54,625 bases of DNA from Candidatus Sumerlaeota bacterium (GCA_016931035.1 JAFGFN010000053.1:1-54625); one strand, 5' to 3'. Positions 25,687-34,382 are shown, numbered from the stretch's first letter. The notes: generated by a model not told the origin, from the sequence alone. A program made the numbers and translations.

Positions 25687-26190
25687 TTACTTCGCCTTCT
25701 TCTCTCCCACGGGCCGCAAGACGCGCGCGGGATTGCCCGCCGCGATCATGCCCGCGGGAACGTTCTTGGTCACGACGCTCCCCGCGCCGACGATCGCGTT
25801 TTCCCCGATCGTGACGCCGCACAGAAGCGTGGCGCTCGATCCGACCGAGGCGCCCTTCTTGACGACCGTCTCGACGACGGCCCAATCGTCCTCGGACTGC
25901 GGCGCGCCGTCTTCGGTTGTCGCCCGAGGGTACATGTCGTTGATGAAGGTGACGTTGTGGCCGATGAACACGTTGTCCTCGATGGTGACTCCTTCGCAGA
26001 CGAACGTGTGACTCGATATCTTGCAGTTCGCGCCGATCTTCGCCCCCTTCTGGATCTCGACGAACGTTCCGATCCGCGTATCGTCGCCGATTTCGCAGCC
26101 ATAGAGATTGACGAAGGCGTACACCTTGACGTTCTTGCCCATCTTGACGTCGGGCGAAATCCTGCACGTCGGTCCGAAATCCTGGGTCAT
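25687..26190 (-). CDS. Left-handed beta-helix N-acetyltransferase (WbpD-like)
   Basis: 167-residue hexapeptide-repeat acetyltransferase. Repeats of the [IV]-G-x-x type run through most of the chain (CEIGDDTRIG, AKIGANCKI, VTIEDNVFIGHNV, GVTIGENAIVGAGSVV), ending in the usual AGNPARVLRPVG. It resembles WbpD/WlbB, which acetylates the 3-amino group of UDP-2-acetamido-3-amino uronic acid with acetyl-CoA; FIGHNVTFINDMYPRA is the typical mid-region of that group. I use ATG 26190 (MTQDFGP) because GGGAG lies about eight bases upstream; an in-frame ATG at 26205 has a poorer site. It precedes the aminotransferase that would make its substrate. Confidence 0.88.
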   Translation of the reverse strand: MTQDFGPTCRISPDVKMGKNVKVYAFVNLYGCEIGDDTRIGTFVEIQKGAKIGANCKISSHTFVCEGVTIEDNVFIGHNVTFINDMYPRATTEDGAPQSEDDWAVVETVVKKGASVGSSATLLCGVTIGENAIVGAGSVVTKNVPAGMIAAGNPARVLRPVGEKKAK

Positions 26191-26228
26191 AGTCCGATCT
26201 CCCATCCCTTCTCGATTGCCGTCCTGTC

Positions 26229-26330
26229 GTTTTGAGTACAGGCTTCAGCCTGCTTCTTCCTGCTGTTTTGAGTACAGGCTTCAGCCTGCCTCTTCCGCCG
26301 CAAGAGCAACCCGAAGGTTGTACTCTAAAC
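26229..26330. repeat. GTACA-type hairpin repeats (two direct, one inverted)
   Basis: Two direct copies 36 bp apart of a unit reading gttttgagta plus the hairpin caggc-TTCA-gcctg (hairpins at 26239-26252 and 26275-26288). A third, inverted and diverged copy has the hairpin caacc-cgaa-ggttg at 26307-26320, followed by the complement of the same gagta foot. Conserved foot and loop with changed but still paired stem arms are typical of REP-like elements. They fill the gap between the epimerase and acetyltransferase genes. Confidence 0.75.
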
Positions 26331-26355
26331 TCCTCGTTTCGAAGTCGACAGGCCG

Positions 26356-27462
26356 CTAGGAGATCTTCTCTCCGAAGGCTCCGAGTAGAATGTCGATGAT
26401 GCGTCCCGCCGCCTGGCCGTCCCACAACGGCGGGCGTTGCGGCGCGCGATTCTCCGAGAAGTCGAGCGCGCGAAACGCTCTCACGATGTCCGCGCCGCGC
26501 GTGCCGACGAGCGTGTTGGTGCCGCACTCGATCGTAACGGGCCGCTCGGTGTTGTTGCGCATCGTCAAACACGGCACGCCGAGGATCGTCGTCTCTTCCT
26601 GGATGCCGCCCGAGTCGGTGAGAACGACGCGCGCCTCTTTCATCGCGGCCAGAAAGTCGATATACCCCAAAGGCTCGACGAGCCGGAATCCCGGTTCATC
26701 CTCGACGAGCGAAAGCAGGCCGAACTCGCCGATGCGGTTGCGCGTGCGCGGATGAATGGGAAGCACCACGGGCAACTCGCGTCCGATCTCGCGCAGCGCC
26801 AGGAGAATGTCCTTCAACGCCTCCTGGCGATCCGAGTTGGCCGGGCGATGCAGCGTCACCAACGCGTAGCCTCGGGATTCGAGTCCGAGCCGCTCGAGGA
26901 CGTCCGACCCCGCCGCCTTGTCCTGGTGCGACATGAGCGTGTCGATCATCACGTTGCCCACGAAATGGACGCGTTCGTCGGGGATCCCCTCGTCCTTGAG
27001 GTTCTCGATCCCCGATCGCTCGGTCACGAAGAGGAAATCGGAAATCCGATCCACCAGAATGCGGTTGATCTCCTCGGGCATGGTCCGGTCGCGGCTGCGC
27101 AGCCCGGCCTCGACGTGGGCCACGGGAACGCCGCACTGAGAGGCCGCGAGGCCGGCGGCGAGGGTCGAGTTGACGTCGCCCACCACGACGACGAGGTCGG
27201 GCGCCGCCTCGAGCAAGACCGGCTCGATCCGCTCCAGGATGCGCGCCGTCTGATTCGTGTTCGACCCGCCCGACACGTCGAGGTAGATGTCGGGCCGGGG
27301 CAGATCGAGCTCGGCGAAGAACACGTCGGACATGTTCGGGTCGTAGTGCTGACCCGTATGGACGAGAATCGGTTTCATCGACGGGCGTTCGCACATGCCG
27401 CGATACAACGCCGCCATCTTGATGAAGTTGGGTCTGGTCCCCACTACGCAGAGTGCGCGCAT
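26356..27462 (-). CDS. wecB: UDP-N-acetylglucosamine 2-epimerase (WecB/WbpI family)
   Basis: 368-residue non-hydrolysing 2-epimerase that interconverts UDP-GlcNAc-type and UDP-ManNAc-type sugars. It begins MRALCVVGTRPNFIKMAAL and contains HTGQHYDPNMSD, VVGDVNST, HVEAGLRSRDRTMPEEINR, TLHRPANSD and LTDSGGIQEETTILGVPCLTMRNNTERPVT, all family hallmarks with the catalytic Asp/Glu/His context intact. I choose ATG 27462 (AAGGCGG upstream) rather than the earlier in-frame ATG. With a WbpD-like and a WbpE-like enzyme downstream, the real substrate may be a UDP-2,3-diacetamido uronic acid (WbpI role) rather than plain UDP-GlcNAc; sequence inspection cannot decide. It starts 10 bp after the DUF354 gene. 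Confidence 0.93.
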   Translation of the reverse strand: MRALCVVGTRPNFIKMAALYRGMCERPSMKPILVHTGQHYDPNMSDVFFAELDLPRPDIYLDVSGGSNTNQTARILERIEPVLLEAAPDLVVVVGDVNSTLAAGLAASQCGVPVAHVEAGLRSRDRTMPEEINRILVDRISDFLFVTERSGIENLKDEGIPDERVHFVGNVMIDTLMSHQDKAAGSDVLERLGLESRGYALVTLHRPANSDRQEALKDILLALREIGRELPVVLPIHPRTRNRIGEFGLLSLVEDEPGFRLVEPLGYIDFLAAMKEARVVLTDSGGIQEETTILGVPCLTMRNNTERPVTIECGTNTLVGTRGADIVRAFRALDFSENRAPQRPPLWDGQAAGRIIDILLGAFGEKIS

Positions 27463-27472
27463 AAACACCGCC

Positions 27473-28504
27473 TTACGAGAGGATCTCTCGAACGATCTCC
27501 CGACACAGATTCTTATTCTCCATGATACCGCCTGGACGTTTCTTCTCAAGACGGATTTTGTCCAGATCGCCTTCTTCGAGAAGCGCCGTCATCTTTCCCA
27601 ATCCGATCAATCGCTCGTCGACGGCCGGAATCTTGCCCGCGAAGATCGTGTAGGCGGGCGTCCCGAGAATCGCCGCCTCGCGGTTCATCGTCCCGCCCGC
27701 GCTCACCACCAGGTCCGACGCGTGGACCAGGTTGTTGCCGTCGAGCGCCCGCGAGGGAATCCTGAGATTTCGATATCGAGCCTGAATGCTCTCGCGCTGC
27801 TCGGCGGTGCGCGGAAGCGTCACGACCGTGAGTTCCGGCATCGAATCGAGGCGCTCGATCAAGCGGTCGAACAACGGATTCTCGAAACGATGGTACGCCG
27901 CCATCGTCGCGGGAGTGCGGACGGTGACGACGACCGCTTTGTCGGGATCCCACTCGGGCCCTAGGCCGCACGCCTCGCGCAACGCGTCGGGGAACGCGGG
28001 ATCGGGCGCGAAGTCGGACAAATACACCTGTTCCTTGAATCCGGCGTACTTGTATATCCTGCGCGGCGACGCGCCGAACTTGCGCAATGCCGCGTCGGGA
28101 AAACTCTCCGGCACGATGACCTTGTGAGCGGCGCGGAAAGCGAGATGGTTCGCCGGCTGACCCTCGTAGTCCATCAGGGTGACGGTCCGGCACCCCGCGA
28201 GGCGTCCCGCCACGATGTGCGTGTACGAGTTGTGGCTCACGGCGACGTCGATCTTCTTGCCTCGCGCGAACCGCTTCAGATCCATCGAGCGCCCGATCAG
28301 ATTCAAGACCTTGCCCGTTCGACTGCGCCCGCCGTGTTTCCCGATCAGGAGGCCGTCGATGTTGTTTTGCCTCGCCAGTTCGACCGTCTGGCTGAAATCG
28401 CGCAGCGTGACGAAAATCGTGTGCCCGTCGCGTTTCATCTCCCTCATGAGGGGGAGGAAGAAGCCGACGTGAGGCGAATTGGCCAGGTCGATCCAGACGT
28501 TCAC
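27473..28504 (-). CDS. DUF354 family glycosyltransferase-like protein
   Basis: 343-residue protein that opens VNVWIDLANSPHVGFFLPLM, the typical DUF354 N-terminus, and ends with a GT-B-like C-terminal half including VVSAGGTMNREAAILGTPAYTIFAG, which resembles the sugar-nucleotide-binding region of MurG/WecB-fold enzymes. The start is GTG 28504, overlapping the stop of the upstream gene as GTGA; the long upstream extension of the frame is a shadow of that gene. DUF354 members are widespread in surface-polysaccharide loci of bacteria and archaea, but no reaction is firmly established to my knowledge. A glycosyltransferase acting with the neighbouring epimerase product is the reasonable inference. 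Confidence 0.85.
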   Translation of the reverse strand: MNVWIDLANSPHVGFFLPLMREMKRDGHTIFVTLRDFSQTVELARQNNIDGLLIGKHGGRSRTGKVLNLIGRSMDLKRFARGKKIDVAVSHNSYTHIVAGRLAGCRTVTLMDYEGQPANHLAFRAAHKVIVPESFPDAALRKFGASPRRIYKYAGFKEQVYLSDFAPDPAFPDALREACGLGPEWDPDKAVVVTVRTPATMAAYHRFENPLFDRLIERLDSMPELTVVTLPRTAEQRESIQARYRNLRIPSRALDGNNLVHASDLVVSAGGTMNREAAILGTPAYTIFAGKIPAVDERLIGLGKMTALLEEGDLDKIRLEKKRPGGIMENKNLCREIVREILS

Positions 28505-29628
28505 GATGCGGAGCCTTTCCCGCCTCTGGTCTCGCTCAAGCGGTCTTCCCGCCCACACCACGCTTCGAGGACCCACCCCAAGTGATAGGGTCGGCACGTG
28601 GCGTTGACCTCCAGGCCCGACGCGGCGGCCTCGCCGCCTGGAGAAAGCCCGAGCCGGCTTCGAAGGGTGCGTCCGTAAAGCGCCAGTCGATCCATCGGCT
28701 TCTTGCGCCGGATCGAGCGATAGATCAACCCCGTGGACTCGTCGATCATGTCCACGCCCAGTTCGTTGTCCTGTGTGAGCCAACCCAGGCCCGTCGCGAT
28801 CAATCCCCGAGCGTCGTACGCGGTCGCCTCCATGAGTTCGAACAGCGCCATCGGCGCCATCGCGTCCTGATGCACGGCGTACACTTCGAACGGCTCGACC
28901 ACGATGCCTCGATCCGCGTCGTAGACCCACGGCCAGCCGCCGTTGGGACGTTGCAGGGTCCTTAGCCGCTCGACGATGGCGACCGCGCGGTCGCCCGCTT
29001 TCCTGTCGCCGGCCAGGCGCGCGCGCATCGAGAGCGCGAGCGTCGCGTAGATCTGGGTGGCGAAGTTGGGAAATCGCCGCCTCATTCCCAGGCCGGTGTG
29101 ATAGATGAGACCCGATGGCGCCGAGCGACTCCCCGTCAGATAGTCCGTCCACGAGTCGGCCAGGTCTCTGGCCTCGCCGCTCGTCCGCATGGCGTGGACC
29201 GAGAAACCGGCGACGAGCCAGGCGACTTCCATCGTGACCAGACGGTCGCGGTCGAGTCCCGAAAGCCGGGCGCGCAACGCTTCGAGAATTCGCGGCGCTC
29301 GATCGCTTCCCAATCGGTGGGCCAGCCAGAGCAGCAGCCCAACGTCGCCCGGGCTCAACAGCGCGATATCCTCGACCAGACGGGCGAAGACGGCCTCGAC
29401 GTCGAAACCGGGGTCGTGTCCCGCCGCGCGCGCCTTGGCCGCGCCGAGGGCCGACATGATCGAATAGCGGCGCGACTTATCGGGATCGAAACGAGGTTCG
29501 CGATCGTCGCGCTTGAATTCGCAACAGAACAGATTTCGGCCCTTCGCCTCCATACGCGGAAGCGTCTTCAGGGAAAGACCGACGATGCGTTCGACGAGCG
29601 GTTTCGCGTCCATTGCGTTCGCTTTCAC
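28501..29628 (-). CDS. Helical-toroid-like protein of the glycan locus (second of two)
   Basis: About 375 residues, with no recognised catalytic motif. It is rich in aromatic, Gly-Trp and alanine-helix patterns (LLLWLAHRLG, QIYATLALSMRAR, LRTLQRPNGGWPWVYD, YHLGWVLEAWCG). The PNGGWPW motif recalls alpha/alpha-toroid enzymes such as terpene cyclases, pectate-lyase-like and glycan-processing barrels. The start is probably GTG 29628, overlapping the preceding stop as GTGA; ATG 29613 (MDAKPLV) is the alternative. Its own stop overlaps the DUF354 start the same way. It lies next to a second, probably related toroid-like gene. A role in processing the surface glycan is inferred from context only. 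Confidence 0.7.
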   Translation of the reverse strand: MKANAMDAKPLVERIVGLSLKTLPRMEAKGRNLFCCEFKRDDREPRFDPDKSRRYSIMSALGAAKARAAGHDPGFDVEAVFARLVEDIALLSPGDVGLLLWLAHRLGSDRAPRILEALRARLSGLDRDRLVTMEVAWLVAGFSVHAMRTSGEARDLADSWTDYLTGSRSAPSGLIYHTGLGMRRRFPNFATQIYATLALSMRARLAGDRKAGDRAVAIVERLRTLQRPNGGWPWVYDADRGIVVEPFEVYAVHQDAMAPMALFELMEATAYDARGLIATGLGWLTQDNELGVDMIDESTGLIYRSIRRKKPMDRLALYGRTLRSRLGLSPGGEAAASGLEVNATCRPYHLGWVLEAWCGREDRLSETRGGKGSAS

Positions 29629-30848
29629 GCGACGAGTTTCGAGAGCAGGTGCGTCAGGCCGCAAAACATGGTCGACTGCCCCCAATGCATCATCGGGATC
29701 TTGACCGCTTTGCCCCGCACGACCCGGTAGTAAAACCACCCCTCGCGCGACTGCATGTGGGCGATGGTCCAATCCGCCACCTTGCGGGCCAGGTCGAGCG
29801 ACGCCGGATCGTAGTCGGCGAAGTTCGAGAGCGTGTCGATCGCCTGGGCGGCGCTCTGAATATCGACGACGAATTCGCGATCGTGATAGTAGTTCGGTTT
29901 GCCCGATTCCTGAAAGAAACGGTCCACGAAGAAACGATAGCCGCGCGCGAGATTGTCCTCGAACGAACGGTCGCCCGAGTGCTCGACATAGCTCTTCAGG
30001 CTGTCGAGATTGTAGGCGGTGTGCCAGTTGTCGATCCAGTGGTACGTTTGGGCCTCGCCGTAGTACCACGCGCCGTTGTCGAGTTGGCGCGAGCACGAGT
30101 AGAGCATCGCCTCGCGCGCCACGTCGAGCGCTTCCGAATTCCTGGTGTAGCGCGCCGTCCGCGCCAGGATGTCGGCCGCAAGCATGTTCGAATTGTGCAG
30201 CGTCGCCTGTTTGAACGTCACGTAGCTGATGCAACTGCCGCGGTCGGTTTTCTCGCGCGGGAGGTCTTGGAGGATGAACTCGCAGATCGAGGCGGCGACG
30301 TCCAGGTACTTCGAGTCCTCGAGGATCTCGAACGCATCCAGGAATGCTTGGCCGATGTGACTCGTCCAGACGACGGTCGGCGCGTGTTTCGGAAGTTGGA
30401 AGGGCCGCGCGGAGGAGTCGAACAGGTTTCCCCAACAGAGTCCCGAATACCCGTCCGAAGAGTTGTGCATGAGCCAGCCGAGACAACGCATCGCCCGATC
30501 GCGATACGTCGCGTCGCCCGTCAGACGCCACATGCGCAGGTAGCCGCGCGCGAAGTAACCCATTCCCTGGGTCGACTCGACCTTCGGGACCCCGAAGAAC
30601 GGTCGGATATGCCACGGACACCTCAGGAAGACTTGAAGCAGCACCCGCTCGGCGAACCAGTTGCCGAACGTCAAGGGGCGCAGCCGCGACGACATGCCGT
30701 CGAACGGTTCGTAGCCCTTGTATTCCTCGCGCTCGACCCATCTGCGCACGCTTTCGATGCTGCGCGCGATCGCCGACGTTCGGTCGTCGGACGACAAGGC
30801 GGCGAGGGATAGGCCCAGCGGTTTCGCGTTGTTTGTTTGGGTCGTCAT
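29625..30848 (-). CDS. Helical-toroid-like protein of the glycan locus (first of two)
   Basis: About 407 residues. Repeated helix pairs with aromatic and Gly-rich turns (GYFARGYLRMWRLTGD, HIGQAFLDAFEILED, DNGAWYYGEAQTYHWIDNWHTAYNLDSL, SREGWFYYRVV) suggest an (alpha/alpha)6 barrel like those of glycan-active lyases, epimerases and hydrolases. HWIDNWHTAYNL is the sort of aromatic/His-rich loop that lines a sugar-binding cleft. I do not recognise the family. I choose ATG 30848 (MTTQTNN) since AGGAGA lies upstream, though the spacing is long; ATG 30875 is possible. The stop overlaps the next toroid-like gene as GTGA. Confidence 0.72.
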   Translation of the reverse strand: MTTQTNNAKPLGLSLAALSSDDRTSAIARSIESVRRWVEREEYKGYEPFDGMSSRLRPLTFGNWFAERVLLQVFLRCPWHIRPFFGVPKVESTQGMGYFARGYLRMWRLTGDATYRDRAMRCLGWLMHNSSDGYSGLCWGNLFDSSARPFQLPKHAPTVVWTSHIGQAFLDAFEILEDSKYLDVAASICEFILQDLPREKTDRGSCISYVTFKQATLHNSNMLAADILARTARYTRNSEALDVAREAMLYSCSRQLDNGAWYYGEAQTYHWIDNWHTAYNLDSLKSYVEHSGDRSFEDNLARGYRFFVDRFFQESGKPNYYHDREFVVDIQSAAQAIDTLSNFADYDPASLDLARKVADWTIAHMQSREGWFYYRVVRGKAVKIPMMHWGQSTMFCGLTHLLSKLVA

Positions 30849-30891
30849 GTTCGTGTTGCCATCTCCTGGAGCCATCGAAAGCGGCGAAAAA

Positions 30892-31044
30892 CCGGAAAGG
30901 ACCCTCACCCCCGCCCCTCTCCCAGAGGGAGAGGGGTATGAACAGAATCTTCTTGAGCCGCCTCCCTCTCCCTCTGGGAGAGGGGCGGGGATCTCTCTTT
31001 CTGTTTCTACCTGCTGTTTGCTGTCTACTGCCTACTGCCTACTC
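30892..31044. repeat. Composite repeat: two GC-rich hairpins plus a heptad tract
   Basis: The left part reads ccggaaaggaccctcaccc followed by a perfect 10-bp hairpin (30914-30923 / 30927-30936, cccctctccc). The right part is an inverted copy: hairpin 30964-30972 / 30976-30984, then a pyrimidine-rich linker and a tract of 7-bp repeats (ctgtcta, ctgccta, ctgccta) at about 31021-31043. The same arrangement occurs in single copy at 46176-46260. It fills the 205-bp gap between the CapK-like and toroid-like genes. Confidence 0.75.
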
Positions 31045-31053
31045 CGATCACAG

Positions 31054-32472
31054 CTACACCGCCTTCCGATACATCGTCTTGTCCGGAACGTTCGACACAA
31101 TGAACCGGAACTTGCCGTGGGCCGTGCGCTCGATCCGATCCGCATACTCGAACCGGATGCGGATCGCGCCGCCCAACCGCGCGCGCGCCTCGTCGAGAAT
31201 CGCCCGCTCGTCGCGGTCTTCGTATCCCGGCTCCTTGACGACGCGCAGGACGACCTCCTCGACCGCGTCCTGAACGATCTGGGCCTCGCGAACGTGAAGC
31301 GAATCCTTGAACAGGTGATCGAGTCGCCCGACGAACCGTCCGTCGGGCGTCACGACGTAGTCCTCGGCGCGCCCGACCAGGCGCTCGACCAGGATTCCGT
31401 TGCGTCCGCACGCGCAGCCTTGGTTGGTCGAGAACGCCGCGACGTCGCCGATCGCGTAACGCACCAATGGAAACGCGTCGTTTCCAAAGCCGGTGCACAC
31501 CATCCGCCCCTCCGTCCCGTTGGGGAGCGGCTTTCCGTCCTCGTCGACAATCTCGACGTGGCTGTGCAGAAGTTGGAGGTGAAACGATCCCTTCTCGCAT
31601 TCGCCGATCGCCGCCGAGCGCTCCGCGTTGCCGTAGTAGGAGTGCGCCTTGCAGCCGAACGACTCCTCGATCGCGCGGCGTTGACGATCGAAAAGAGTCT
31701 CCGACGAGGTCAGGATCGCCTTGGGACGCACGACGCGCCCCATCTCGCGGTTGGCGATCGCGAGGAGATAGATCGACGAAGGATAGCCCGCGATCAACGC
31801 CGGATCGAATCGCCGCAGCTTCTCGATGTAGAGACGCAGATTCGACTCGGTCAGGTGGTAGGACGACATCAAGAGCCAGTTGTTCGCGCGATCGTGAATC
31901 CAGAAAGGAGGCTTCGCGCTCTCGGGGTGCGCCACCGGATGCCCGGCGCAGTAGGCCCAGCGTTCCCCCGATTCGACGCCCGTCCACGCAATCGTATGGA
32001 CGCGGAACGCGAACTCGCGTTGAAAACACTCGGCCGACTCGGGGAATCGAAGACTGTGACCCGTCGTCCCGCTCGTGTGGGTCCACACGGGATCGAACGC
32101 CTCGACGTCGTCCGGAACGATCTCCCCGGCCCGCGCGCGCGCCGTGTCTTTGTCCAGAATCGGAAGGACGCGCAGATCGTCGAGCGATTGCATGGCCGAG
32201 GGATCGAAACCGCGCTCCTGGAAGAGATTCCGATAGTAGACCGAGTGGCGTCCGGCGCGCTCCAGAAACGCTTTCGTCTTCACGAACTGCAAGGCCAGGA
32301 CCTTCTCCTGGGACCACCATTGCGATTCGGCGAGGTGCGCGACGTGGCGACGAAAACGTTCCCCGCAACGCCGCCGCTTCTGCCTCCAACCGTAAACGGA
32401 GGCAATCGCGTCCCTCATCCACGGCGGGGCCAGATAGAAGAGACGTCTCTGGCTCTTCGAGTTGTAGTTCAT
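31054..32472 (-). CDS. CapK/PaaK-like adenylate-forming enzyme
   Basis: 472-residue member of the phenylacetate-CoA-ligase-like (CapK) group of AMP-binding enzymes. The ATP loop is THTSGTTGHSLRF. Further family features are AGYPSSIYLLA, ILTSSETLFDRQR, YYGNAERSA (usual Y-G-x-x-E), RYAIGDVAAF and a zinc-type cluster CACGRNG before the hinge, then GRFVGRLDHLFKD. These proteins occur in capsule and polysaccharide loci, and their acyl substrate is generally unknown. The ATG at 32472 overlaps the DUF362 stop as ATGA, so the two are translationally coupled. The upstream part of the open frame is a DUF362 shadow. Confidence 0.85.
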   Translation of the reverse strand: MNYNSKSQRRLFYLAPPWMRDAIASVYGWRQKRRRCGERFRRHVAHLAESQWWSQEKVLALQFVKTKAFLERAGRHSVYYRNLFQERGFDPSAMQSLDDLRVLPILDKDTARARAGEIVPDDVEAFDPVWTHTSGTTGHSLRFPESAECFQREFAFRVHTIAWTGVESGERWAYCAGHPVAHPESAKPPFWIHDRANNWLLMSSYHLTESNLRLYIEKLRRFDPALIAGYPSSIYLLAIANREMGRVVRPKAILTSSETLFDRQRRAIEESFGCKAHSYYGNAERSAAIGECEKGSFHLQLLHSHVEIVDEDGKPLPNGTEGRMVCTGFGNDAFPLVRYAIGDVAAFSTNQGCACGRNGILVERLVGRAEDYVVTPDGRFVGRLDHLFKDSLHVREAQIVQDAVEEVVLRVVKEPGYEDRDERAILDEARARLGGAIRIRFEYADRIERTAHGKFRFIVSNVPDKTMYRKAV

Positions 32473-33935
32473 CGGGCGATCTCGACCTGACCCTTCCACC
32501 CGAAGTGAGGCTCGAAGGCCATCGGAGGTTTCAAAAGCAATCGACTGAGAGGGCCGCTCAGATCTTCGCGGTTGGCCGCTAGAACGATGTCCTCGGGACG
32601 ACAACCCGCCAACGGGAATTCGCCCGAATCGAACGCTCGGGCCAACAGCGGGATCCGGCGATAGTCGAATCCCATGAGCGCCGCGCCGACGGCGTCCACG
32701 GCGACCGGATCGACGCCCGCGATCACCAGACCCGCCCGACGGGGTCTTCCCGCGACGGGCCCGTTGCCTTCCATCCCCACGATGCCGTCCACGATCGAAA
32801 AGAAGCGCTTTCTCTTCTCGCCCAACAGTCCCTTGGCGTTGGCATAGAGAAGCGCGCGATTCAGATCGAGCGACATCCGCCAACAAGTATCGTTCCCATA
32901 CCAATTGCCGCTGCGCACGACTTCTTCCGTATCGCCGAACACCTTGTATCCCATAGGCTTGAGTTTTCTCGCGGCCAACTGCGCCAGCGGGTTCTTTCTC
33001 AGCAAGAGCGACTTGACCCGCAACACCAGGCTGTTCTCGACGCGGCTCCGGGCCGTCTGCTCGGGGAACTGGTCGCCGTTTTCCGAGGGCGACCCGATGG
33101 CGTAGTGCGGAAGCCAGTTCTTGCGGCCGTTGATCCCGACCAGGCCCTTGAGGTTCAACGTCACCCCGACCTTCTTGTGCGTCTTGAGCTTCGGAACGCC
33201 GATGAAGACGTCGGCCTCGAGCGCCGTGCGCGAGAGCATGTATTCGTGCAGACCGCCCGAGTGGTGGGTGTTGGTCTCGTCGATATCGTAGTACGAGCCG
33301 TAGTATGTCTTGCCCTGGCCGTCGTGTTCGGCCAGATAACTGAGGCGGCCCAGATCGACGCGCACGTTGCCCAGCGGATCTCCCGGCAGGTCTATCACGT
33401 CCACGTACACCCCGTCCTTCTCGACGCGGTGCGTGTCGCGCAGATCGCAGAACTTGATCTCGAACCGGCGCGCCTGCGAGTAGAACTCGCGAATCGCGTC
33501 GATTCCGATGCGCTGCTTGATCAGTTCGATGTGCGAGTCTTCCTGGGGAGCGTCGGCGACGACGATTGTTCCCTCCCCCCCCATGGCCAAATACACGTAG
33601 TCCACCACGGCCCGAATCACCGACCCGTCCGTGATCAGGCACTCATACGAGTCGCTGTTAACCGGCTTGTGCGCGATCATGTTGGGCTTGATCACCACGG
33701 TCTCGCCCGGCTGAACGATGCCCCGCAACGGATTCCAGGCGGGCGTTCCATAGTTCTCCCGGTCGAGCCCCATCAGACGCAGACAAGTGCGCACGGCCGC
33801 ATAGGCCGTGTTCGACTCGTCCTTGATCGAACCCAAGCGGTACTCGGGAAAACCCGCGGGCGGATGAAACGGCGCCCGGACCCCGTACGAGACGGTCTTG
33901 TCCATATAGACGGCCACATCGCCCGGCTTCGGCAT
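32469..33935 (-). CDS. DUF362 family protein
   Basis: 488 residues, first gene of the minus-strand glycan locus. It has the DUF362 signatures GETVVIKPNMIAHKPVNSDSY, ADVFIGVPKLKTHKKVGVTLNLKG, LVGINGRKNWLPH and IVDGIVGMEGNGPVAGRPR, ending with AGVDPVAVDAVGAALMGFD. No ferredoxin-type cysteine cluster is visible, so it is the non-iron-sulfur form. The ATG at 33935 is preceded by GGAGAGGGG. DUF362 genes beside CapK-like genes occur in surface-polysaccharide loci, but their reaction is unknown to me. The stop overlaps the CapK-like start by 4 bp, pointing to a shared function. Confidence 0.85.
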   Translation of the reverse strand: MPKPGDVAVYMDKTVSYGVRAPFHPPAGFPEYRLGSIKDESNTAYAAVRTCLRLMGLDRENYGTPAWNPLRGIVQPGETVVIKPNMIAHKPVNSDSYECLITDGSVIRAVVDYVYLAMGGEGTIVVADAPQEDSHIELIKQRIGIDAIREFYSQARRFEIKFCDLRDTHRVEKDGVYVDVIDLPGDPLGNVRVDLGRLSYLAEHDGQGKTYYGSYYDIDETNTHHSGGLHEYMLSRTALEADVFIGVPKLKTHKKVGVTLNLKGLVGINGRKNWLPHYAIGSPSENGDQFPEQTARSRVENSLVLRVKSLLLRKNPLAQLAARKLKPMGYKVFGDTEEVVRSGNWYGNDTCWRMSLDLNRALLYANAKGLLGEKRKRFFSIVDGIVGMEGNGPVAGRPRRAGLVIAGVDPVAVDAVGAALMGFDYRRIPLLARAFDSGEFPLAGCRPEDIVLAANREDLSGPLSRLLLKPPMAFEPHFGWKGQVEIAR

Positions 33936-34085
33936 CGAGAACCCCTCTCCTTAGGCGTTTCCGCGCAACCCGAGCGATTCCGCACAACCCAAACGATCTC
34001 CCGATCGTGCGCGCCGTTACGGAACCGCGCCGCGCTCTCGCTCGATGGCGAGAAGACATGCCACGCGGCCTTGGAATGCTGTGCC

Positions 34086-34115
34086 ATTGTCCGGGGCGAA
34101 AGCAAGTTTTGTCAA
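34086..34115 (-). promoter_or_regulatory. Sigma70-like promoter for the glycan locus
   Basis: On the minus strand, TTGACA (34115-34110, perfect), an 18-base spacer and GACAAT (34091-34086, four of six). It would start transcription about 140 bases before the DUF362 ATG at 33935. The spacer length and perfect -35 are the same as in the promoter at 8293-8322. Confidence 0.45.
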
Positions 34116-34382
34116 GGGTGTTGCGCCGTTTTCGATCCCTGACTTCGAAAAGCCGATTCCCGCGGACTGAGATCCCTCGACGTCGTCCTTACAGTCTCGA
34201 ACCTGCCGTCTTGGGTTCGAGACCCCGAAACGCGGACCCGGGAGCCACCCAGTCTCCCGAAGATGGTGGTCCGAATTTGCCTCGCATACGCAAAATATGG
34301 TAGTCGTATCCGCCTTCAGGCACCAAATATGGCGGGGGAGAAAAAAACACGGCTCTGGCCGAAGAAAAAGCTTGCGGCACGT

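Noticed and set aside
26229..26330. 36-bp periodic repeat resembling a CRISPR array
   Set aside because: There are only two direct copies, with no unique spacers between them, and the hairpins with an inverted third copy fit REP-like elements instead.
34203..34225. T-loop-like sequence gggttcgagacccc suggesting a tRNA
   Set aside because: The 5-bp T stem does not pair fully, no acceptor stem or anticodon arm can be drawn around it, and there is no 3' CCA. It is better read as part of the 9-bp inverted repeat.
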